A DNA stretch of 64,000 bases, taken from contig NZ_JAGTXB010000005.1 of the NCBI RefSeq assembly GCF_018224885.1, positions 372,001-436,000 on the forward strand, given 5' to 3'. Each line of letters begins with the position of its first letter. The stretch's first letter is position 1. This DNA comes from Chitinophaga hostae. GTDB taxonomy: Bacteria; Bacteroidota; Bacteroidia; Chitinophagales; Chitinophagaceae. Below, in pieces: positions 8,842 to 16,496 of the stretch. The position numbers were made by a program, and so were the translations under genes. The notes below the pieces were generated by a model. That model had not been told where the DNA came from, did not search any database, and saw only the letters and a program-made list of their open reading frames with translations.

Positions 8842-9429
8842 TTGCTACACGAAGAACCCGATTTTACATTATTTGAACGGTATTTGAAGAAACTGGCGCC
8901 GCTTACGGATGAGGAGTGGGGCCAGTTAAAGGAAATGCTTTCCATCAGGCGTTTTAAAAAGAAAGAAATATTCCAGGAAGCCGGTAAAAAGTGCAAGGTG
9001 GTGGGCTTTATTTTAGAGGGTTGTTTCCGGTCTGTAAAAATGCACGATGGCCAGGAACGAACATTTGATTTTGCCATCGAGAACGAGTTTATTACCGACT
9101 ACCACAGTATTATTACGCAAACCATTTCCGCAGTAGACATCATCGCGGTGGAAGATACCGTGGTGGCCTGCGTTGATGCGACCAGGCTTCTTCAGCTGTT
9201 CGATTCAACATTTTCCTGGCAGAAAGTAGGCAGACACCTGGCTGAGTTGGTCGCCTGCTATTACCAGGAGCGACTGATTACATCTTATTATGAAGCGCCG
9301 AAAGCCCGTTATGAAAAGCTTATGGAGCAATCGCCTGAACTCTTCCTTCGTATCCCTCATCACGTGCTCGCCAATTACCTGGGAATGACCAAGGAAACAT
9401 TGAGCCGGCTAAAAAATCCGTCCGCCTAG
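8842..9429 (+). CDS. Crp/Fnr family regulator (cAMP-receptor-like domain)
   Basis: 195 residues: a cyclic-nucleotide-binding-like beta roll (about 25-120) and a C-terminal helix-turn-helix (about 165-192, PHHVLANYLGMTKETLSRLK). There are no Fnr-type iron-sulfur cysteines. The only start in frame after the upstream stop is TTG at 8842, preceded by AGGAA; no ATG is available at the right place, so a TTG start is inferred. An Fnr-type palindrome lies just after its stop codon and before the next gene, suggesting that this protein controls that gene. Confidence 0.85.
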   Translation: MLHEEPDFTLFERYLKKLAPLTDEEWGQLKEMLSIRRFKKKEIFQEAGKKCKVVGFILEGCFRSVKMHDGQERTFDFAIENEFITDYHSIITQTISAVDIIAVEDTVVACVDATRLLQLFDSTFSWQKVGRHLAELVACYYQERLITSYYEAPKARYEKLMEQSPELFLRIPHHVLANYLGMTKETLSRLKNPSA

Positions 9430-9433
9430 TTTT

Positions 9434-9449
9434 GTTGATTTGAATCAAC
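9434..9449. promoter_or_regulatory. Fnr-like palindrome between Crp/Fnr regulator and its neighbour
   Basis: GTTGAT-TTGA-ATCAAC contains a perfect match to the TTGATnnnnATCAA site known for Fnr/Crp-type proteins. A near-consensus -7 box (TAAGTTTA, 9465-9472) follows, placing the palindrome centre about 37-40 bp upstream of the likely transcription start, a typical position for an activator. The next gene is the probable target. Confidence 0.7.
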
Positions 9450-9495
9450 GGTTTCCGGCATGGCTAAGTTTAGTTTTACCGGAAATTTTAAACTT

Positions 9496-10356
9496 ATGGA
9501 GCAATCAAAAACGGTTGTTATCACCAGTGCCAATTGTGTTACCGCAGGTTTGCTTATCCCTAAGCTGAAAGCCGCAGGTTATTATACAGTGGGCCTTATC
9601 AGGAAGCAACAACAAATTGAAACAGACAAAGTTATTATTGATTGGATGAATTCAGACGAGGCGAAACGAGCTTTGGAAGATGCCGATTACATCGTTCACC
9701 TGTCCGGCGAAATCAATTCAAAGGAAGAAGCAATATACATCCAGTCAAATCTAACCACTACGCAAATTGTTGCGGCCGCAGCAAGAAAAGGGAAAGCCAA
9801 AAGAGTGATCTTCCTGAGTTATCCCGGGGCAGATGTTAAACAGAAAAACCTGTATTTGAAATATAAAGGGGAGGCGGAAAAATTGTTGACTAATGCAGGG
9901 AAGGAAGCTGTTATTTTTCGCTGCCCGGTCATCATTGATTCACCGGAAAAACCTTCCAGGATTGACACCCTGTTTAAGCCGAAAAATGGTAAAGGCGTAC
10001 CGGTTATAGGCACCGGTAAACAACCCATGCATCCCGTTTACCGCGGGGATGTGGTAAATATTATTTTAGCGGCATTAGCCAGGGGCAAAGCGGGCATTTA
10101 TGACCTTTCAGGGCATGAGGGGATGACAACAGATGAGTTTATTCAATTGGTGAATCAAAACCCAAAAGTCAGGATTGACCATACACCTGCCTGGCTGAGT
10201 AAAATCCTGGCCCGCTTTATTAAAGGGCTGTCACCCACTTTTGTTGATATTTTACTTAACCACACGGATAGTGTATATGACACGGATACTTATGGCGAAT
10301 TTGGTACAACCCCGGTTTCGATAGTGGGGCTTTGGAGTAAGCAAAGCATGATTTGA
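9496..10356 (+). CDS. NAD(P)-binding Rossmann protein (atypical SDR / NmrA-like)
   Basis: 286 residues from ATG 9496 (MEQSKTVVITSANCVTAG). The longer frame from ATG 9460 would begin upstream of the likely promoter -7 box, so I prefer 9496. The N-terminal Rossmann strand and loop are present but the usual GxxGxxG is degenerate (ITSANCVTAGLL). The middle part carries the atypical-SDR pattern (LSYPGADVKQKNLYLKYKGE) with a YxxxK-like Tyr/Lys pair. Similar proteins are annotated as NAD-dependent epimerases or nucleotide-sugar oxidoreductases. The adjacent Crp/Fnr regulator and palindrome suggest direct control, and the ECF41 pair follows 85 bp downstream. Confidence 0.75.
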   Translation: MEQSKTVVITSANCVTAGLLIPKLKAAGYYTVGLIRKQQQIETDKVIIDWMNSDEAKRALEDADYIVHLSGEINSKEEAIYIQSNLTTTQIVAAAARKGKAKRVIFLSYPGADVKQKNLYLKYKGEAEKLLTNAGKEAVIFRCPVIIDSPEKPSRIDTLFKPKNGKGVPVIGTGKQPMHPVYRGDVVNIILAALARGKAGIYDLSGHEGMTTDEFIQLVNQNPKVRIDHTPAWLSKILARFIKGLSPTFVDILLNHTDSVYDTDTYGEFGTTPVSIVGLWSKQSMI

Positions 10357-10377
10357 TATAAAATATTCTCAATTTCG

Positions 10378-10404
10378 TGTCACACTCACGAATCGGGCGG
10401 TGTC
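10378..10404 (+). promoter_or_regulatory. ECF41-type promoter (TGTCACA-N16-TGTC)
   Basis: TGTCACA at 10378-10384 is followed after exactly 16 bp by TGTC at 10401-10404. As I recall it, the reported ECF41 promoter is TGTCACA, 16 bp, CGTC, so only one base of the -10 differs. It lies 36 bp before the decarboxylase start codon, and the sigma factor encoded by the second gene of this operon belongs to ECF41. Autoregulation is therefore expected. Confidence 0.75.
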
Positions 10405-10440
10405 TTTATGTTTCAATAAATCATTTTTAAAGAGAACATT

Positions 10441-11004
10441 ATGGCATTACGTATTTCGAAAGCTGAGTTGCCTGCGGGGCTCAGGGAAAACATGATCACA
10501 CAGCTGGGCGCAGTGCCCGAGCCTGTTGAAGTGATGTGGCACCACCCCGGTGTGGCTGAGGCTAACCTGGAGTTAGGGCGCAGCGTGGGCGAATGGAAAG
10601 CGGTAGATGCAGGCCTTAAAACGTTTGCGCATATGGCTGTTGCCGCGCAGATCGGGTGCAGCTGGTGTCTGGACATCAACTATTTCATGGCGCTGAATCA
10701 GCAGCTGGACCCCGTTAAGGCGAGCCAAGTGCCGTGTTGGCGCGAGTCGGGCCTGTTTACGCCATTGGAGCGGGAGGTGCTCGAATACGCCGAGGCTATG
10801 ACCAATACGCCTACGACCGTTAGTGATGAGTTGTCGGCGAGTTTGCTGAACCAGCTTGGCCCTGAAGCATTGGTGGAGCTTACGGCGTTTATTGGCTTTG
10901 CCAATCTGGCTTCCAGGGCCAATACGGCGCACGGCATTACGTCGCAGGGCTATGCCGCTGCCTGCGGGATTCCATTGGCTAAACATACCGGGAAAAAGTT
11001 ATGA
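10441..11004 (+). CDS. Carboxymuconolactone decarboxylase / AhpD-like protein
   Basis: 187 residues. The AhpD-like core is shown by the redox motif Cys73-Ser-Trp-Cys76 (AAQIGCSWCLDINYF) preceded by a helix with conserved His and Ala residues (KTFAHMAVAAQ). Proteins of this family act as peroxidase or disulfide-reductase partners, or as decarboxylases. A CMD-family gene next to the sigma gene is the standard context of ECF41 sigma factors and is thought to be their main target. Its stop codon overlaps the sigma start (ATGA). GC content is visibly higher than in neighbouring genes. Confidence 0.88.
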   Translation: MALRISKAELPAGLRENMITQLGAVPEPVEVMWHHPGVAEANLELGRSVGEWKAVDAGLKTFAHMAVAAQIGCSWCLDINYFMALNQQLDPVKASQVPCWRESGLFTPLEREVLEYAEAMTNTPTTVSDELSASLLNQLGPEALVELTAFIGFANLASRANTAHGITSQGYAAACGIPLAKHTGKKL

Positions 11005-11861
11005 CCCAGGACCCCTTCATCACACATCGAAGCTTGTTGTTCACGGTGGCTTATGAGATGCTCGGTATGGCGGCCGATGCGGAAGACGTTGTACAGGAGG
11101 CATGGCTGCGCTGGTCCGGGGCAGACCAATTGCAGGTGCAGGACCCGCGCGCTTACCTCGTCCGGATTGTTACGCGGCTGGCCCTTAATCATTTGAGGAC
11201 GTTGTCGCGCCGCCGCGAGGAATACATCGGCGAATGGCTGCCGGAGCCGCTGCTGACAAGCGCCCATACCGACGAAGATCCTGAGCTTTCGCAGCGTGTT
11301 TCGATCGCTATGTTGATCGTGCTGGAAACGCTTGGTCCGACGGAGCGGGCGGTATTCGTGCTTCACGACGTTTTCGGCATGCCGCATGGAGAGATCGCTG
11401 AAGTAATTGGAAAGTCGGCGGCTGCGGTGAGACAGATCGCACATCGGGCGAGGCTGCATGTAGCAGCACGGCATTCGCGGGAGCAGGTGAGCAGGTCGGA
11501 ACAGCAGGCCGTGGTAGAGCGCTTCCTGGCGGCATTGCAAACCGGGCAGTTGCAGCAGCTGATGGAGGTGTTGGCGCCGGATGTGGTCCTGATTGCAGAT
11601 GGGGGAGGTCTGGTACCCGCGGCTCCGGCCCCGGTGCTTGGGGCCACATTGGTGGCAGGTTTGCTCGCGCAACCGAACCGGGTGGTCACCGCCAGGTGCG
11701 TGTGGCTCAATGGGGAGCCGGCGGCACGCATCGAGATCGATGGCGCTGTCGCCGCCGTAAGCTTTGTTGTGGAGAACGGGCGGATTATGCAGATCTATGC
11801 CATCGCAAACCCTGAGAAGCTAACGCGATTGGATAAACCGGTGGATCTTTCCAGGGGCTGA
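11001..11861 (+). CDS. ECF41-group RNA polymerase sigma factor (SigJ-like) with fused SnoaL-like domain
   Basis: 286 residues: sigma region 2 (about 8-72, MLGMAADAEDVVQEAWLRW), region 4 (about 105-158, LETLGPTERAVFVLHDVFGM) and a C-terminal NTF2/SnoaL-like extension (about 170-280). The two motifs reported for ECF41 are present: DGGG at 200-203 and NPEKL (usually NPDKL) at 270-274. In this group the extension replaces an anti-sigma factor and both restrains and enables activity. It is translationally coupled to the CMD gene. GC content is about 60-67% in blocks I counted against about 47% in the preceding gene, suggesting transfer from a high-GC donor. Confidence 0.93.
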   Translation: MTQDPFITHRSLLFTVAYEMLGMAADAEDVVQEAWLRWSGADQLQVQDPRAYLVRIVTRLALNHLRTLSRRREEYIGEWLPEPLLTSAHTDEDPELSQRVSIAMLIVLETLGPTERAVFVLHDVFGMPHGEIAEVIGKSAAAVRQIAHRARLHVAARHSREQVSRSEQQAVVERFLAALQTGQLQQLMEVLAPDVVLIADGGGLVPAAPAPVLGATLVAGLLAQPNRVVTARCVWLNGEPAARIEIDGAVAAVSFVVENGRIMQIYAIANPEKLTRLDKPVDLSRG

Positions 11862-11892
11862 CCAAAAAGTAAAAGATTGCTTTTGGGTCAGC
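11857..11892 (+). terminator. Hairpin terminator overlapping the sigma gene stop codon
   Basis: GCTGACCAAAAAG pairs with CTTTTGGGTCAGC with one mismatch across a ten-base loop. The left arm includes the sigma gene's TGA. A short T-rich tail (GCTTATTT) follows. Confidence 0.6.
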
Positions 11893-11981
11893 GCTTATTT
11901 AAAATTCAGGTATCGGCGAGAGTGATAGAGAGAGTAACTACCATAGACGTACATCTTCCAAAGGACTCACATTGCTGTTAC

Positions 11982-13688
11982 TTACCAGTTCAATTTCAGC
12001 AACGATACGCCTTGCCGGGGCAATGAAAATTGTATCGTTGTTATTTTATTTTTGACGATTATTTTTTCAGGCGCATTCAATTCCTGCAAGCCGCCTGCCT
12101 GTTCCAATATTTTAATTGCTGCGGCGCTAGGTTGCTGCGGAGATCCCATCTTTTTCCATACTTCATAGGCATTGCTATGTGTATCATCAATACGATAATG
12201 ATGTACAGTTACTTGTTTTGACGGAATACCGGTTATTTTTACCGTAACCTGTTCCGTATTTCCTTTTACATCATCGTCGTGGTAATTCCATACTAACACC
12301 GCAGCCTCTTGTTTATCGGCACTGGCAAGGGCATTGATATCTGTATAAGATTTCCTGAAACCGGAGTCTATTGCTGTTTGTAAATCGTATCCGCGAGTGG
12401 ACGAAACGGGTACCCTGTTGCCTTTCATCATCCCAAACATGCGGAACACATTCAACACGGGCTTGTCTACACCATTGGTGGCAAGATCGCGAAAACCATA
12501 GAACCAGGGCTGGTCTTCAAACTCGAATGACCAGGATACAGCGCCTTTGAAATTCACCTTATATTGATCGGCCAGCTGGTATTTCCGGGCAAAAGAAGCT
12601 GCGGTATAGCTGGAGTACAGGGTACCATTTCTATAAGCATTCTCCGGATTGGTTTGCATGCCGCAGGCGGCACAACCTTCAGGGTCTGATTCCCCGATAA
12701 TGACGGGTAGATCCTTAAACTGCGGATAGGAACGGACGAATTTGAAACCGGCTTCTATATCGCGCAATTGCGTGCTCATATTCATACGCACATGCCCGTT
12801 TTCAATACGCGGACTGCCTTTGGCATGGAAAAGAATCGCATCTACAGGCGTGCCTGTTTTTCCTGTTACATAGTTGGTTTCGTACAGGCAATGTTTCGCA
12901 AAGGCATTGAGCCATTCCTGCGCATTTTTCCCGCCGGTGCCGGCGATGTTAATGCCGCCTATTTTAGCGGTGGGCAAAGCGCTTTTCACAGCCCATACCG
13001 TATAGTCGTACAGCTTAAAAAACTCCTCCCTGCCGGCTTTCCAGTAATACCCGTTCGGCTCATTCCATAATTCCCAATACCAGCTTTCTACTTCTTTTTT
13101 GCCATATCGTGCCACCGCATGTTTTACCCATTCCGATACCAGGTTTGCCCATTTGTTATAATCTTTTGGCGGATATGCCCAGCCTGTAACAATATCACCA
13201 TAAGAAACCCCGGGCCTCCAGTAATGCCGGTAAGGTTGCGGATTTGTGGATAAGGCTTCAGGCATGAACCCAATTTGTGCGAGGGGTTTCATGCCCCTTT
13301 GAATGTAGGTATCAAAAATGCTGTCGATGATTTTCCAGTTGTAAACAGGGTTTCCGTTAGTATCTTCTGTATAAGCATTGGTGGAACCCCATTTTAATGC
13401 TGCAGTGCCATCGCCGGTGACCAGTAGATTGTGGCAACGGACATACACCGGAACGGGCGATAATGCCGCCAGCTCCGACAATAACTTCCGGCCGTCTTTC
13501 ATGTAGGTATAGTTGGGCTCATCATAGCCAAACCAGGCCCACACCGGTTTCATAGGCGCGATGGATTTGCTTAAATCAACCGTAATGATAGCTGCATCGG
13601 GGTGCTCATTTTGCTTTTGTGCAAAAGTCCCGATGCTAAGAAGTAATAGGATGCTGATCAGCGTTAAGCGAACATTGTTTGGAGCCAT
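11982..13688 (-). CDS. Secreted GH39-type glycoside hydrolase (beta-xylosidase-like)
   Basis: 568 residues with a signal peptide (LISILLLLSIGTFAQ). The TIM-barrel catalytic features of GH39 are visible: acid/base Glu210 in WYWELWNEPNGYYW and nucleophile Glu333 in LPVIIGESDPEG. The N-terminal substrate segment (KPVWAWFGYDEPNYTY) and the C-terminal beta-sandwich (about 450-568) also fit. GH39 enzymes release xylose or related sugars from plant glycans, and this one would act in the periplasm or outside. It is transcribed alone; there is no transporter beside it. Confidence 0.87.
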   Translation of the reverse strand: MAPNNVRLTLISILLLLSIGTFAQKQNEHPDAAIITVDLSKSIAPMKPVWAWFGYDEPNYTYMKDGRKLLSELAALSPVPVYVRCHNLLVTGDGTAALKWGSTNAYTEDTNGNPVYNWKIIDSIFDTYIQRGMKPLAQIGFMPEALSTNPQPYRHYWRPGVSYGDIVTGWAYPPKDYNKWANLVSEWVKHAVARYGKKEVESWYWELWNEPNGYYWKAGREEFFKLYDYTVWAVKSALPTAKIGGINIAGTGGKNAQEWLNAFAKHCLYETNYVTGKTGTPVDAILFHAKGSPRIENGHVRMNMSTQLRDIEAGFKFVRSYPQFKDLPVIIGESDPEGCAACGMQTNPENAYRNGTLYSSYTAASFARKYQLADQYKVNFKGAVSWSFEFEDQPWFYGFRDLATNGVDKPVLNVFRMFGMMKGNRVPVSSTRGYDLQTAIDSGFRKSYTDINALASADKQEAAVLVWNYHDDDVKGNTEQVTVKITGIPSKQVTVHHYRIDDTHSNAYEVWKKMGSPQQPSAAAIKILEQAGGLQELNAPEKIIVKNKITTIQFSLPRQGVSLLKLNW

Positions 13689-13783
13689 TCGATAATCTTA
13701 TTTTTCAACATATGAAAATAAGAATAAATAACTGTAAAAATGACATTTATTTCCCCGTTTGACTGTAGTTGCCTAATGACCGG

Positions 13784-14704
13784 TTATTCCAGCACTATCC
13801 CGAATGCGTTGGCCATTACTATTTGGTTGAAATATTCTGTATATTCAACTACTTTCCCATTTTCAAGTTTAAATGTTCCCAGATAGTCGTTTTCATATTT
13901 CCCCCCTTTTTTTATGGTGATTTCCCCCCTGAACTTTACAAAGAAAAAATTGGGGTCTTCTGTCGCAAAGATCTGCCGCGGGAATTTCATTTGTCCAAAA
14001 TTGGCGGTCAAGCCACTATATTGTTGATAGATCGCTGCTGCGCCGTCAAAGCTTTTGGGGAAGCCATTTGGTGCATAGGGATTAAGTTGTTTGCCAGTGG
14101 CAGCAAAAACATCCTTTAGCAGGTCGAATTTTTGCGTTTCAAGCGCGATAAAAAAATTGTCTACCACTTTCCGGTTCTGTGCTGTTATAACTATTTTCTG
14201 CATTTTTTTTGTGGCTTTGGCAGGCAGCGTTGTATCACCGCTTTGTTTTTGAAAGTTGAATTTGTGCTCGGCGATAAGCCAGCTGCCCTTCGTTGATACA
14301 AGTTTTGTATCATAGGTGCCCTCAACAGTCCAGGTGGCGTCGTCGAGGAAATGATCTGCTTTGCCTGTATAGTGTACCGTAGCAGTGTTACCAGAAAGAT
14401 CGACGACAAACCCGGATAATTGATGACTGGTTCTATTGAATCCCGGCAAAAACGCAGCCCATGCTGCTGAAATTTGTTGCGGCGTTAAAACATCGGGAGC
14501 GTTGCCGGTCATGGAGGAATAATCCAGTATAACCGTTTCATTCATGACGGTCTCCACTTTCTTCCAGCTTCTTTCATCTGCCCCGGCAAAAAGGGCCGTT
14601 ACCTGTTCAATAATTTTAGTTTCCATCGACTTTGTATTTGATCTGCCTTGCGAAAATACCGGAAATGATAGTAATAATAATCCGGCAATTATTACTCTTT
14701 TCAT
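13784..14704 (-). CDS. Secreted protein with two NTF2/SnoaL-like domains
   Basis: 306 residues with a signal peptide (MKRVIIAGLLLLSFPVFSQG). Two alpha+beta-cone domains follow: residues about 28-150 (EQVTALFAGADERSWKKV ... TWTVEGTYDTKLV) and about 172-300 (VVDNFFIALETQKFDLLKDV ... YLGTFKLENGKVVEYTEYFN). The second carries the pattern of SnoaL-like ketosteroid-isomerase-type proteins. Neither shows a clear catalytic set, so the function is unknown. Its start follows the stop of the hydrolase gene with no gap, so the two form an operon. Confidence 0.8.
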   Translation of the reverse strand: MKRVIIAGLLLLSFPVFSQGRSNTKSMETKIIEQVTALFAGADERSWKKVETVMNETVILDYSSMTGNAPDVLTPQQISAAWAAFLPGFNRTSHQLSGFVVDLSGNTATVHYTGKADHFLDDATWTVEGTYDTKLVSTKGSWLIAEHKFNFQKQSGDTTLPAKATKKMQKIVITAQNRKVVDNFFIALETQKFDLLKDVFAATGKQLNPYAPNGFPKSFDGAAAIYQQYSGLTANFGQMKFPRQIFATEDPNFFFVKFRGEITIKKGGKYENDYLGTFKLENGKVVEYTEYFNQIVMANAFGIVLE

Positions 14705-15601
14705 TTAACCAAGGTGGTTTTTGAAAAATACATTAATGGCGGCAACAGATTCGCACACCTGCCTGGGATTATCATAAAAATCAAACTGCGTTCCCGTGGT
14801 CCAGTGCAGCACTTTGTCTTTGTGTGGAATGCCGGCAAAGAACTGTTTAGTATAATCAGGTAGTACGGCATGGTCTGAATGTATCATGAGCGTAGGCACC
14901 GGGATATTCGACGCTACGGGCATGGGGTTAAAATTGAGCCAATCTTCCCAACTCATTACAGCAAATTTATCTGCGCTCCATTGAGGAACCGCGCCACGCT
15001 CCGGGTCCAGGTAGTAGCTGAAGTCGCCATACATCGCCGCTGTTACGTCCGTGGCGCTAACACAGGGAACATAGTCTGCTACCCCGGTTTCCGCATATTT
15101 TTGTTTAGCTTCCCGTGCTTGCCTGATCTTTGATTGAACGCCCTCTTCACCGCCGTAATAGAGTTTAAGCGCCTCATGGTCATGCAGCCAGGCTGCAATG
15201 GTTGCAAAGGCTTTTATCCTGTTGTCCTGTGCGGCAACATTGGCCATATAACCGGAGCTGGCACAAATGCCTGCCAGAAAAATATTGGCGGTATCTACAC
15301 CGTTCACGGTATGCAGATAGTTAATCGCATTTTTGAAGTCTGCAATCTTTGCAGTTGGATTTTCCCAAAACCTTGGATTACCTTCACTTTCACCAAAATA
15401 ACGCAGATCAATTGCCAGGGTTATAAAACCATGCTTGGAAAGCGCTTCAGCATACAAACCACTCATTTGTTCTTTTACAGTTGTCCAGGAGCCGCCCACT
15501 AAAATGGTGGGGTATTTTTCATTTGCATTGAAGTTATCAGGGCTGTATAGGTGTCCGGACAGCAATGCGCCTTCGCTGAAGAATTGAATTTTTTGTTTCA
15601 T
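14705..15601 (-). CDS. Alpha/beta hydrolase with cysteine at the nucleophile position
   Basis: 298 residues from ATG 15601 (MKQKIQFFSEGALLSGHLYS); the frame extends to 15649 but the added residues are not family-like. The fold is clear: oxyanion segment ILVGGSWTTVKEQ, strand IDLRYFGESEG, and the nucleophile elbow LAGICASSGYMA, where the usual Ser is Cys113, as in dienelactone-hydrolase-like enzymes. An Asp near MIHSDHAVLPD and a late YDNPRQV segment complete the layout. It heads an operon with the NTF2-like protein. Substrate unknown. Confidence 0.82.
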   Translation of the reverse strand: MKQKIQFFSEGALLSGHLYSPDNFNANEKYPTILVGGSWTTVKEQMSGLYAEALSKHGFITLAIDLRYFGESEGNPRFWENPTAKIADFKNAINYLHTVNGVDTANIFLAGICASSGYMANVAAQDNRIKAFATIAAWLHDHEALKLYYGGEEGVQSKIRQAREAKQKYAETGVADYVPCVSATDVTAAMYGDFSYYLDPERGAVPQWSADKFAVMSWEDWLNFNPMPVASNIPVPTLMIHSDHAVLPDYTKQFFAGIPHKDKVLHWTTGTQFDFYDNPRQVCESVAAINVFFKNHLG

Positions 15602-15759
15602 TTTTATAAGTTGTTTTCTATTTGAATGAGTATCTGTATGAATACTCACTATTCAATTGTTACCTTAGTTCGATGATGTGCAGCGTTGACTGATAACATG
15701 CCCGGGCATAGGATTTCCGCAGGGCATGTTGAATAGGAAGCGATTGTTCATAAAAGTGG

Positions 15760-16428
15760 CTATGCCATTAATTCAACTCCCGATTGTTTAGTATTGTGAT
15801 CAACCCAATAGGCCAGCAGGACGAACAGCCATTGAAATTGGGCCATCCAGGCCAATGCGCTTACACTGGTTGGCGCCGGTCCCCATAAATTGGAGAGTTG
15901 TACCAGGATAAATAATGCTATCAGTATGGCAAATAATATTTTGCCCAAAACATTTTTAAATTGAATGCTGCGGAGGTACAATAGGATGCCAAGGATAAAT
16001 AGTATGGCTTCTATAATATTTTCCACCCAGGGTGCGCCCCAAAGTCCTAAACCAACATACATAGCCTGACCGGGTAATATGGGCAGATCTTTGAAGTGTA
16101 CAATAAAATCCAGTGCCCAGTGGCTGAATACGGCTGCAGCCAGTATCAGGGCATTCCTGGCCTGTTTTTTAAGAAGAAAGTATACACCGCCGAACAAGAG
16201 CGACCAGCATAAGGCGCCTAAGAGGCTGTGGGTGTAAGGATAGCTTTTAAATTCCAGGATGCGGTTTCCACCAAGCTCGGGATGAATAACAACTGTTTCT
16301 ACATGCAGCAGCAGCAAAGTTGGCCAAATAAGATCCAGTAACTGCACGGCGATAAACAAAGTTCCGAGGGATAGGGCAGGTGCTGTTTTTTTTAATCCCA
16401 TGCCTAAGCCAAAATGTCCAATAAACAT
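15760..16428 (-). CDS. Multi-spanning membrane protein of unknown function
   Basis: 222 residues with about six hydrophobic helices (for example LSLGTLFIAVQLLDLIWPTL, SLLGALCWSLLFGGVYFLL, ILFILGILLYL, ILFAILIALFILVQL). Conserved-looking His and Asp residues at helix ends (MFIGHFGLGMG, YPYTHSLLGA, FSHWALDFIVHFKDLP) resemble YdjM/membrane metal-dependent-hydrolase families. It lies 63 bp downstream of a Crp/Fnr regulator, in the same direction, with an Fnr-like palindrome between them, which suggests direct control. Confidence 0.78.
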   Translation of the reverse strand: MFIGHFGLGMGLKKTAPALSLGTLFIAVQLLDLIWPTLLLLHVETVVIHPELGGNRILEFKSYPYTHSLLGALCWSLLFGGVYFLLKKQARNALILAAAVFSHWALDFIVHFKDLPILPGQAMYVGLGLWGAPWVENIIEAILFILGILLYLRSIQFKNVLGKILFAILIALFILVQLSNLWGPAPTSVSALAWMAQFQWLFVLLAYWVDHNTKQSGVELMA

Positions 16429-16480
16429 ATATTGCTTTCGATTTTAGGCTCCAAATATCATCAGAAAGCAACATACCTTG

Positions 16481-16496
16481 CTTGACTTTTGTCAAG
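16481..16496. promoter_or_regulatory. Second Fnr-like palindrome, between Crp/Fnr regulator and membrane-protein gene
   Basis: CTTGAC-TTTT-GTCAAG has the same 5-4-5 core geometry (TTGACnnnnGTCAA) as the site at 9434. It overlaps the regulator's stop codon. On the minus strand a near-consensus -7 box (GATATTTG, 16452-16459) puts the palindrome centre about 42 bp upstream of the likely transcription start of the membrane-protein gene. Confidence 0.62.

Noticed and set aside
10573..11672. Long minus-strand frames opposite the CMD and sigma genes
   Set aside because: High GC content creates long antisense frames; the plus-strand proteins carry all expected ECF41 and AhpD motifs.
13784..15601. 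Polyketide or steroid pathway suggested by the NTF2/SnoaL-like domains and hydrolase
   Set aside because: The NTF2-like protein is secreted and lacks clear catalytic residues; no other pathway genes are present.
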